From Pegoplata infirma (taxonomy: Eukaryota; Arthropoda; Insecta; Diptera; Anthomyiidae), in assembly GCA_963921195.1 (NCBI GenBank), contig OY992536.1:177080995-177144994 (forward strand): a stretch of DNA of 64,000 bases, in the 5' to 3' direction. This document shows, one piece after another, positions 37,601-46,000 of this stretch. The stretch's first letter is position 1. Every line of letters starts with the position of its first letter. The notes under the pieces are model-generated. The model saw only the letters and a program-made list of their open reading frames with translations, was not told the origin of the DNA and made no database searches. The translations under genes and the position numbers were made by a program.

Positions 37601-37875
37601 TAGAATCTGTCCAAGAATCTTTGGAACGTCGTTTCGGTCGTGTTGGTGGTCGCATTCCTGTCACTCCCTCCGAATCTTTCCAAAAACGCATCTCTGGTGC
37701 TTCTGAAAAAGATATTGTCCACTCTGGTTTGGATTATACCATGGAACGTTCAGCTCGCGCTATCATGAAGACCGCCATGAAATACAATTTGGGTCTTGAT
37801 TTGAGAACTGCTGCCTATGTTAACTCTATTGAAAAGATCTTCACCACTTATCGTGATGCTGGTTTAGCTTTCTAA
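28037..37875 (+). CDS. Gdh: Glutamate dehydrogenase, mitochondrial (C-terminal five exons)
   Basis: NAD(P)-dependent glutamate dehydrogenase interconverts glutamate and 2-oxoglutarate plus ammonia in the mitochondrial matrix. Exons join 28037..28629, 28743..28904, 30487..30691, optional 31161..31199, and 37604..37875, all with GT/AG borders and matching phases. About 410 residues are present (423 with the microexon). The first begins just after the substrate-lysine region (GIRFSMDV...). Visible landmarks are the core stretch [11 protein letters not shown], the nucleotide-binding turn [18 protein letters not shown], and the animal-type antenna segment from [13 protein letters not shown] through the C-terminal helix ending RDAGLAF. 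The antenna marks it as the animal, allosterically regulated form. The 5' exons encoding the transit peptide and about 125 residues were not found upstream in the window. Codon use is clearly richer in G and C than the surrounding AT-rich DNA. Identification is very secure; intron borders are read by eye. Confidence 0.97.
28743..28904 (+). CDS. Gdh: Gdh exon: NAD-binding domain continuation
   Basis: A 54-codon exon in phase 0 at both ends ([14 protein letters not shown] ... [11 protein letters not shown]), separated from the previous exon by a short intron of 113 bases. Acceptor AG at 28741-28742 and donor GTAGGT. It is the part of the NAD domain that contains the FIPAA motif (the PCDIFIPAA region). 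Confidence 0.95.
29059..29838. mobile_element. 780-bp hAT-like element in a Gdh intron (TSD ATCACTGT)
   Basis: TIR CATTGGCGTAG with inner AGCCCCCCCCAGAA blocks at both ends; perfect 8-bp duplications at 29051-29058 and 29839-29846. CA...TG termini fit hAT. Confidence 0.9.
30487..30691 (+). CDS. Gdh: Gdh exon: end of NAD domain and ascending antenna helix
   Basis: Begins after AG at 30485-30486 with [15 protein letters not shown], contains [16 protein letters not shown] and ends in the antenna ([17 protein letters not shown]) plus one base of a split codon, before GTAAGT. The intron before it holds a 780-bp hAT-like MITE. The split codon reads Ala or Glu depending on which exon follows. Confidence 0.95.
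31161..31199 (+). CDS. Gdh: Gdh alternative 39-base microexon (antenna insert)
   Basis: A 39-base stretch between AG (31159-31160) and GTACAG (31200) encodes [13 protein letters not shown] when spliced after the preceding phase-1 exon, and leaves the next exon in frame. Skipping it also keeps the frame: the join then reads [14 protein letters not shown], the form seen in vertebrate enzymes. I recall that Drosophila Gdh has two mRNA isoforms differing by a 13-residue insert; the length and position match. The donor is non-consensus at positions +4 to +6, which suits regulated splicing. The insert lengthens the antenna, the region that transmits allosteric signals between subunits. Confidence 0.85.
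31381..31880 (-). mobile_element. 500-bp AGGTGTGTTCCAGAAC element, copy C (TSD AAT), in Gdh intron
   Basis: Opposite orientation to copies A and B. Flanked by AAT (31378-31380, 31881-31883). It lies 181 bases after the Gdh microexon. Confidence 0.9.
32565..33092. mobile_element. 528-bp hAT MITE with GCGCTAAAAAGC repeats (TSD ACAATATT)
   Basis: Ends CAGTGATGCCAACTTTTTA and AATTGGCATCGCTG, a typical hAT start. Perfect duplications at 32557-32564 and 33093-33100. AGCGCTAAA repeats lie behind both ends. Confidence 0.92.
34276..35125 (+). repeat. 283-bp tandem repeat, three copies
   Basis: GACATTAAAACTTTGAAAGA starts at 34294, 34577 and 34860, exactly 283 apart. Copies are almost identical (first has AATTAACA, later ones AATTAAAA; third has CCAAAAAAT for CCAATGAT). 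The related 50076 element has a single copy. Confidence 0.95.
35395..35655 (+). CDS. Short conserved frame in the CCCGGGAATTCCCGGG element (unknown)
   Basis: An 86-codon frame containing [13 protein letters not shown], then [15 protein letters not shown] and ending LNWKIRP. The same frame occurs in the 50076 copy, in which it is shortened to 68 codons by a one-base insertion upstream and differs by one residue (Asp/Glu). Basic, with two cysteines. I do not recognise it; it could be a remnant of a transposase N-terminal domain, or simply conserved because the copies are young. Confidence 0.35.
   Translation: MVGVVKIRKIFKKLLKPHLMQNLVFPNCEQFCMDWKYVNANTKTMIRSNISTKNRFYELSMYILEVSKTILQKNTSKMVLNWKIRP
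36258..36508 (-). pseudogene. 5'-truncated retrocopy (processed mRNA fragment) with A-tail
   Basis: Read on the minus strand, this insert starts with a 37-codon open frame ([14 protein letters not shown] then [10 protein letters not shown] and [11 protein letters not shown]) that ends at TAG (36396-36394). About 120 bases of 3'-UTR-like DNA follow, ending AATAAA and a run of A residues (T-run 36257-36270 on +). It is flanked by 11-bp direct repeats GAACCCTTTCT (36247-36257 and 36509-36519), as expected for LINE-driven insertion. The other arm of the host foldback element has the uninterrupted sequence. I do not recognise the source protein. A SINE is a less likely reading because of the clean coding frame. 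The AATAAA abuts the A-run, so the tail may be partly template-encoded. Confidence 0.65.
36664..36846. repeat. Central palindrome with repeated CGTATGAGTAACGAAAATTCG
   Basis: TGTATTTTATTGTGTCAACA and its inverse TGTTGACACAATAAAATACA bound a loop with a second direct copy of GTATGAGTAACGAAAATTCG. Confidence 0.85.
37604..37875 (+). CDS. Gdh: Gdh terminal exon: antenna descent and C-terminal helix
   Basis: The final exon, after a T-rich tract and AG (37602-37603), encodes [30 protein letters not shown] and the C-terminal helix ending in GLAF, then TAA at 37873-37875. It follows an intron of about 6.4 kb (6.9 kb if the microexon is skipped) that is loaded with transposon remnants. Confidence 0.96.
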
Positions 37876-38560
37876 AGTGCTTAATTTTAAACAACAATAA
37901 TATTCTACACGATGGTGCAGTGCAGCATACTATGCAAACACTTTTTTTTAAACAATTTAAGCCTAGAAAAAACAACAACTGTTATCAAATTTATAATTTA
38001 AAAAAAAAGATGTCATTTTAAATATCAAAACACAAAGCTAACCAAAATCTTAAGCTAACAAAAAATTTCACTCGAACCTAAAAATATTAAAAACCATAAA
38101 TAGTTAAACAACAACAAAAATCTTTTTAAGCAATATTATATTTTTGAAGTAAACTCTTTTAACATTAGTTAGTCCTGCCATTTGTCACAAAAAAGAAAAA
38201 CTAACCTAAAAAAATGTTTTTAAATATTAAGGAAACATTTAATTGCCATCTTTGAATTTATTAAGAACGACCAACTTTCGCAACGCAGTGACTTTTTATT
38301 TTCTTTGTATTTCTATGTATTAAATAGTTCTATTCTTTCTGTACTATTTTTATTTGTTTTTTAATTTATTTTTTTTTTTGTATCATTTTTTCTTTTTCGT
38401 TCTCCTTACTTATACTTATTATTGTTGCTGTTAAATTTTGAATTTAAGTTTTTAAAGTCAGTCCATAAGCAAATGCATTTTAAATTAAAAAAAAAGAAAA
38501 AATATTCATTATTATGAAAATAGTAACAATTCAAAATAATAAAGAAAAAAAATTATAAAA
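37876..38560 (+). other. Gdh: Gdh 3' untranslated region with polyadenylation signal
   Basis: An AT-rich stretch follows the Gdh stop. AATAAA lies at 38538-38543 and is followed about 35 bases later by a TGTCTTTTTATTG stretch suited to cleavage-factor binding. The transcript end near 38560 is inferred. No other coding signal is seen before the minisatellite at 38640. Confidence 0.6.
38538..38543 (+). promoter_or_regulatory. Candidate poly(A) signal of Gdh
   Basis: Canonical AATAAA about 665 bases after the Gdh stop codon, with a T/GT-rich element downstream. It is the best-placed hexamer between the stop and the start of the repeat block. Confidence 0.55.
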
Positions 38561-38639
38561 AACAAAAACTGAATGTCTTTTTATTGCAAAGTAAATTGGA
38601 ATACTACAATTTTTTGTGTTAATTAAAGAGCGAAAATTG

Positions 38640-39530
38640 AAGATCGTTAGAAAAGTTTCTAAGTAAGGTGTGGTTTAGTAAGAAAAGTCACAAAAAAGGT
38701 TTTTATATCCTTCAATTACACAGATGTAATTCGAAATAGATCAATTGTAATTCGAAGATTTTACTCGAAAATTTAATTTTTAATTCAAAGATTTTACTTG
38801 TAATTCGAATATTCCAGTATTAACTTGAAAATTCTATTTGCAATTTGAAGGTTTCAATTGTAATTCGTAAAAAATCAATTATAATTCGAGAAAGACCATT
38901 TTTTATTCGAAAAATGTCAATTGTAATTCGAAAAGGGTCAAGGTCAAATATTCATAAAAAGATCAATTGCAAGTTGAAAAAGATCTATTGTAAGTTGAAA
39001 AAGATCAATTGTAATTCGAAGAATATCAATTGTAATTCGAAAAAAAACCATTTGTAATTCGAAAATTCCATTTGTATTTCGAAAATTCTAGTTCTAATTC
39101 GAAAAATCTCAGCTAAGTTACATGTGGTTTAGTGAGAAAAGTCTCAAAAATGGTTTTTATATCCTTCAATTACGCCATTTACAGATGTAAATCGAAATAG
39201 ATCAATTGTAATTCGAAGATTCTACTTGACCTTCAAAGATTCTATTTGTAATTCAAAAATTTAATTTTTAATTCAAAGATTTTACATGTAATTCGAATAT
39301 TCCAGTATTAACTTGAAAATTCTATTTGCAATTCGAAGGTTTCAATTGTAATTCGTAAAAAATCAATTGTAATTCGAGAAAGACCATTTTTTATACGAAA
39401 AATATCAATTGTAATTCGAAATATGTAGATCAATTGTAATTCGAAAAGGGTCAAATGTAATTCATAAAACATCAATTGTAATTTGAAGATCAGTTCGAAA
39501 ATTCCAATTATAATTCGAAAAAGTTAACAC
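38640..39530. repeat. Minisatellite of AATTGTAATTCGAAAA units in a 454-bp duplication
   Basis: TGTGGTTTAGT at 38669 recurs at 39123, and the flanking AAAAGTC(A/T)CAAAAA and TTTTTATATCCTTCAATTAC also repeat. Inside, TCAATTGTAATTCGAA-type units of about 16-20 bases recur with variants. A 70-codon frame here is repeat-derived and not coding. Confidence 0.88.
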
Positions 39531-39565
39531 TGTGCAGAAAAAAAAAATATTTTTTTAGGTCTTAT

Positions 39566-40569
39566 ACCCTGTTCCATACATGGGAATTTTTAATTGGCAT
39601 TGAATTTTCATTGGCATTAGTTGGAACTAATGCCAATGCCAAAAAAAAAGCATTAGCATTTATTGTCAATGAAATTTTTTGGCATTGGTATTATTTGTAC
39701 TAATGCCAATGAAACGGCACAAATGCCTAAAAAAAACTATTTACAATTGATAAAAAAAGCATTTTTTTACAATAAATATATATTTTTTTTAAAAACTTAA
39801 AATGGCGAATCTCGAAAACTAAGCCAGATAGAGCAAAATGAAGGGCATTTTTGGTTCTTTGAATCTCCATACTTTCACGGGTCCTCTTCACATATGTGGA
39901 CCCCAATGGGTCCTAACTTTGAATCCAAAAAATTTGGGATTCCGGAAAATTTAAAAATGCTTATATCTAGTTAAATATTGGTGACAAAACAAAAAGTCCA
40001 AAAACATTTTTGTAGCTCTTGGTTTCTAGAACTCGTCTGCCAATACTAGAAACCCCTCAGAGCAATAGTTTTTTAGTTATTCAGTTTCTAAAATTCTCAA
40101 GACCCTATTGGGCCCCTAAAAGATAATGCTAAAGGTATGTGAATTTTAAAACTTTCGGGAGTGCAAATTTTTTAGATTCAAAATTTGGACCTATTAGGGT
40201 CCACACATGTGAATAGGACTGGCGAAAGTATGGGGATTCTAAGAACCAAAAATCCCCTCCATTTTGCTCCATCTGGCTTAGTTTTCGAGATATATCCATT
40301 TTAAGTTTTAACCAAAAAAAAAAAATTCACAACTCGCTGACGGAAATACGACTTTTAATATTGCTAATGCTTTGTTTTCATTAAGGCATTTATTAATGCC
40401 AATGAAATTTTTCATAATTAGCATTACTAATGCTACTAATTCCTTAACGGGCATTGGCATTGATTAAAACAATGCCAATGCTAAAAATTTCATTGGCATT
40501 AGTTTTAATATAATGCCAATGAAATCGTCAATTAATTAGTGCATTTATTTAAATAGTCCCATGTATGGT
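39566..40569. mobile_element. 1.0 kb TIR element CCATACATGGGA with TTGGCATTAG repeats
   Basis: Ends CCATACATGGGAATTTTTAA and AAATAGTCCCATGTATGG, then AATGCCAATG / CATTGGCATT repeats. The interior holds the 4795-type repeat (about 39790-40310). Confidence 0.7.
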
Positions 40570-40644
40570 AGAAAATGATTTCCTTAAAACACTCTGATTT
40601 GCCTCAATCATGCCAATGGAAACATACTCAGGGTATTCACTTCA

Positions 40645-41623
40645 GAAGTTGTTACCCTCTAGTGATAGAGGGTATATATAAGTTTGTCATTCCGTTTGTA
40701 ACACCTCGAAATATTGGTCTAGGACCCCATAAAGTATATATATTTATGATCCTCGATCGATTTTAAGTCGATCTAGCGATGTCTGTCCGTCCGTCTGTCT
40801 GTCCGTCCGTAGAAAACACGCTAACTTTTGAAAGACTTTACAGAGGCTACTGAAGTTTGGCATATATGTTGGTCATTTACCTGGTCAGGTTGGTATTGCA
40901 ATCCAGCCAAATCGGTCAAGTGGTTCAAAAGTTATGAGCAAAAGAGTAAATTTCGGCAAGGGTGTTTCACGAATTTACGAGATAAAAAACACGATAACTC
41001 GAAAGACAATAATGATACTACTGAAGCTTGACAGGTATCTTTGCCGTTCTCCAGGCCTGTTTGGTATTAAATTTCAGCTCAATCGGTCCAGTGGTTTAAA
41101 AGTTATAAGCAAAACCCTGAATTTCAGATTAGTTTCATCTTAAATGCCACGTGTTTAACAAGTTTTAAAAGCATTGGTGGTAACTAAACAATGCTTTTTA
41201 AACTTGTTTAATTTTTAAGCAATGCTTTTAAAACTTGTTTAGATTTAAAAGCATTGGTAACTTAAAAATTATACTCGAAAAAAATTTTACACTCAAAAAA
41301 AATTTTACACTAAAAAAAAATTTAGTTTTTTTTTACAAAAATGGCAATATTTTGTGTACACACGTGCATTCACTCAGAAATATTATTACAGTAAAAAAAA
41401 ACATTACACTCGAAAAAAATTTTACACTCAAAAAAAATTAGTAATTTTTCTTTTTTTTTTAAATGACAAAAAAAGAGTTTTTTACTCAAAATAAAATATT
41501 TCTAATCAAAATTGTTAATTTTTCACGTTAAGAAATGTACTATCCTTTAAAGAATGCATTGTGGAGGGTATTCATAGATTCGGCTAAGTCGAATTTAACT
41601 TTTCTACTTGTTTACCCTTGCAA
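40645..41623. repeat. Dispersed fly repeat (ACCCCATAAAGTATATATATT type), long copy
   Basis: ACCCTCTAGTGATAGAGGGT, GTCATTCCGTTTGTAACACC, GGACCCCATAAAGTATATAT, and a run of GTCCGTCCGTCTGTCTGTCC; ends GGAGGGTATTCATAGATTCG. Open frames within it (40828-41143) have no protein-like content and are ignored. Confidence 0.7.
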
Positions 41624-42748
41624 TAGTGCAATATTGCAACTTAAAAAAAAAAATTTGAATCAAATTTTTATTTTTCTATTACCTTTAACATGATGCGTCG
41701 TTGCAAGAAAATATTTACAATTTATTTTAGTTGTAATATAATTGCTTCTATATTAATTGCTATTTACAAAATAACAAGCAAAAAAAGTTGCAATTTTGAC
41801 ATTACGCAATTTTGCAAGACTAAAATTTCTGACGTGAATTCCATTACTATAAATCACTTTTAGAGGATTTTTTTTACTTCACCAATTTAAAGCATTTTAA
41901 CAATTAAATAATTTAAAAATCTTAAATTCGTAGATTTTCGTAAAAAATCCGCAAGATTTTATTTTCAAAATCCCAAAAAAGAAACGAATTTTTTATTTCA
42001 TAAAAAGGAACAAATTAAGGGGGTAAGACCTAAAAAAAAGAAAGATAAAAATTTCTGGCCACTCTACTGTACGGTCTCGGGATAAATAATTTCGGATTGA
42101 CTGACACCCTTTTTCATGTAGGGTAATAATACTCCAAAGTTTCCTATGTATGACTCCTGTTATGCAGTAATTTCTCTTTTTCTAAAAAAAAAATTAAATA
42201 AAACCCAAAAATGCTATTGTTAAATTTGATTTATTTTGGCACACAAATATGACAATTATTTTTTTGTTTAATATAACCAATTATGTATGTAAAAATTATA
42301 TCCACAGAAAAATAAGTTTTTTTTTTTAATATTTAATGGAAGATAAATTATACGTTCTTTAAAAAAAATAGTTGTTAATTTTTCCAAGTAAAGCCTTAAC
42401 ACCATATAATATCAATATAATATCGATTGAAAGAGTTTTTAGTTCTACAAAAAAAATACGTTTATAAATGAAGATCGTTAAAATGACTACAATAATACTA
42501 TAAGTACACTTTAAGGAGGGGTAAGGTGGGGTGTGGGGAAAAAGGTAATAGGAGAAAAGTTGTGTAACACACACAGAATTATTTTAAAAAGTTATAAAAA
42601 AAAGAAGGATTAAATGTCTTTAAAAAAATATATACTAATATCAAAAAAATAAAAAATACCCACAAAACTGAGGTGCAGTCTATATATTTTAGCACAGCAC
42701 ATTCAAAGTCAAATTCCAAGTATTTGGAAGGCGTTTTAACGTAGCACC
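41624..42748. other. Intergenic spacer between Gdh side repeats and the SDR gene 3' end
   Basis: AT-rich, with no coding signal; includes the presumed 3' UTR of the SDR-like gene at its right side. Confidence 0.6.
42230..42235 (-). promoter_or_regulatory. Possible poly(A) signal of the SDR-like gene
   Basis: TTTATT on the + strand reads AATAAA on the minus strand about 515 bases after the SDR stop. It is the nearest perfect hexamer I noticed; an ATTAAA variant nearer the stop (about 42330) is an alternative. Confidence 0.25.
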
Positions 42749-43018
42749 TTATAATACCAATGATTTAGGAAATAATTTCTGTTCAACATAATCATCTACC
42801 ATGGCTTTAACAAGATCACTTGTTATTTTAGGATGTTTCAGTTGATAACCAAAATCTTTTAATTTTGTATTATCTAAATTCAAATGTTTATGATACAATT
42901 GTTCTTCGTCCAAATATGGTGTTAAGGGTGTATTATTCAAACCATTTTGTTGACAAATTTCAGCCCATGGTGCCATATGTTTATCATTTATTTCACTAAC
43001 AGTATCAGATAGACTTAG
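42749..43018 (-). CDS. SDR-like gene exon 5 (C-terminus)
   Basis: Begins LSLSDTVSEINDKHMAPW, contains a PLTPYLDEEQLYHK segment and ends QKLFPKSLVL then stop at 42751-42749. A frame start at Met 42976 is internal to this exon. A second acceptor (CTAAG) sits five bases inside the exon but would break the frame. Confidence 0.9.
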   Translation of the reverse strand, partial: LSLSDTVSEINDKHMAPWAEICQQNGLNNTPLTPYLDEEQLYHKHLNLDNTKLKDFGYQLKHPKITSDLVKAMVDDYVEQKLFPKSLVL

Positions 43019-46000
43019 CTAAGAAAACAAATGAAACAAATTAATTATAATTAAATAAAAATAAAATTTATAAGTCATTTAAGTATTTTGTACCTTGGTA
43101 AGATTCGACATAACAATACCAAAATAGTCAATGTTTATAGAAAATATATCACCCAATAGATTACTTATTGTACCCTGTGTAGATTCAGCGTCATCGACAA
43201 TATTGTAAGTTTCTCGGTTAGCTTTTGGACTTGTTGCCAGTGCCCAAGTGGCAGCACAAACATCGTCAACATGAACAGTTGCAATTCGCATAGAATCATT
43301 CCATAAAAGTTTCATAGTTTCATTTAAATATTTATAAATGGCAGCAATAATTATACGGGGCACTAAAAAATATATATTTATTTTGAAATTTTTCAATAAA
43401 ATACAAATAAATAAATATTAGTAGTATCAAAAACTTACTCAAATAACGTTTATCGCCCAAACCATAAACCACAGGCAAACGTACCACAGTATAACTGAAA
43501 TTCTCCATGGATTGTAATTCTTTTTCGACTTTAAGTTTTTGTTTTGCTACCGCTGTCCAGGGATCAAGTTTGCAGTCTTCTTTTAAAGCCGACTTTTCTG
43601 AACTATTAACACAACCGGAACTAAATTCGATGAAACGTTGAGCTTTAATAGACAAAGCTTCATTGGCACAGTTTAAGCTCAATTTAATAATACCCTCTTT
43701 GTAGACGGCATCAGTTTGATTGGGACGAGTTTCGGCGGCACAATTAAAGACTAAATCCCACGAACGTCCAGTTGTTGGGTGTGGTGCAAAAGCATTTTTG
43801 CAGGAATCTAGAAAATTGAAAAAAAAAAATATTATAAGATAAGAATATTTTCTGCTTGTGTTTTAAACCCACATTAAAACTTTGTTAAACACACGCTATA
43901 ATAATATTTACAACATACATACAGTGGGCGACAATACATTGGAAACTTTTTTATAGTAATTGAAATTTGTTAAAGACAAAGTTAACAATACTAACCGTTA
44001 TAATTATCAAACAAGTATTATAAAAAAACGTTATGTAGGTAATTTATCAAGCTTTAATTTAAGCTTAATTGCATCCAGATTGGGAAAATAATGAATGTGT
44101 TACGAGGGTCGATGTGAAAAAGGAAAAAAATTATAGACATTTTTCAGAACATTTTTAAAAAATATTTCCGGGTCGATTTTTTCCAAGTTAAAACATTAGA
44201 AATTTAAAAAAAAGGTCCAATAGTTTTTACCCAGTGATCAAATAATTTTTCCAGCAACCCAAACAAACAGTGGAATTTTTTAAGTACAGTACCAAAAATC
44301 CTAATTTTTTGACCTCCAATTCTTTTGACCACCAATTTTTTGTAAACAAAAAAAAGATGTTATTGTTTAGTAATTTTAGTACAATTAAGTATATGCTAAG
44401 GATATATTAAGATAATTTTAATTTTTCTTTGTTAACAAAAAATTGGTGGTCAAAAGAATTGGAGGTCAAAAAATGTGGATTTTTGCTACTGTACTTAAAA
44501 AATTCCACTGTTTGTTTGGGTTGCTGGAAAAATTATTTGATGACTGGGTAAAAACTATTGGACCTTTTTTTAAATTTCTAATGTTTTAACTTGGAAAAAA
44601 TCGACCCGGAAATATTTTTTAAAAATGTTCTGAAAAATGTCTATAAATTTTTTCCTTTTTCACATCGACCCTCGTAACACATTCATTATTTTCCCAATCT
44701 GGACGCAATTAAGCTTAAATTAAAGCTTGATAAATTACCTACATAACGTTTTTTTATAATACTTGTTTGATAGTTATAGCGGTTAGTATTGTTAACTTTG
44801 TCTTTAACAAATTTCATCTACTATAAAAAAGTTTCCAATGTATTGTCGCCCACTGTATGTACAGTTCTTATAGTTAAAAGAAATAATCTTAAATTTGTTA
44901 ACAGAAATTAAACTTTAAAAAATAAATGTTACATTGCCAAAAAAACAATGAAAAGAGCTAGACTCCCTAAGTTTAGCACGAATATGTTTTGTATTCATGT
45001 GCTGGTTAAGTTCGTATGTGAGCAAAATCGATACAGGGAAAAAAGTTTCCAATGACAAACTAAATCGACTTTTCGACTTTTTTCAAATTTTAAAAAGTCG
45101 ACTTTTCGACCTTTCGACTTTTTAAAAAGTCGACTTTTTTCGACTTTACGACTTTTTTCAACTTTTCGACTTTTTTCGACTCTTCGACTTTTTTCGACTT
45201 TTCAATTATTTTCAATTATTTTCGACCTTTTCACACTTTTAAAAAGTCGATGTTTTTTGTAAATAAAAGTTTTGTTTTGACTTGTTGTAAGCATTTAGGT
45301 GCTATTTTTATTGTATTTTATTTATCAATGTTGGGTACCAATGAAGGTTAAAAAAAGTCGAAGAAATCGAAAATGTGGAAAAGGTTGAAGAATTCGAAAG
45401 CAAACGAGTCGACTTTCGATTTACAGAACCCAATCACTGAGGTGTTTACAATAATCAAAAATATTGGTAAATATTGCACTTAACACTTTTTAACTCATGA
45501 ATTTGGCATTGACATTTTTGCTTCACATACAAAATACATGGAAATACCAATAGCTTCAGTTGTTATTAAACTCGGCTCTCATTTGATTTTTTTTTTTCAG
45601 AAGAAAGAAATTATTTTCATCTGATATAAGCCAAAAAAGTAAAAAAAAATCAAAAAAAAAATTTTGAAAAAAGTCGAAAAAGTCGAAAGAAAAAGTCGAC
45701 TTTTTTAGAACAAAAAAGTCGATTTCGACTTTTCGACTTTTTCATACAAAAAGTCGATTAATCGACTTTTCGACTATAGAACCCTATGTTGTTACAGAAT
45801 GGATTTTAAAAAACACCATTAGAACTACTTCTAAAAAATCAACTTTCTTTAATTCTCATGAAGTTACTTAGCATTGGGAAAACCTGGGGACTGAAACCGC
45901 ATATGATCTTCTGGTCCTTTAACACCATTGTGAAACCCATGCTTACCTATGCTGCCCTGGTATGGTGGCCTAAGGTTGAACAAAGCACGGCCAGGACAAT

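Noticed and set aside
38845..39057. 70-codon frame with repeated peptide KKINCN
   Set aside because: Translation of the AATTGTAATTCGAAAA minisatellite.
40828..41143. Overlapping 67-69 codon frames
   Set aside because: They lie within a dispersed fly repeat that has no coding capacity in its other copy (1333-1945).
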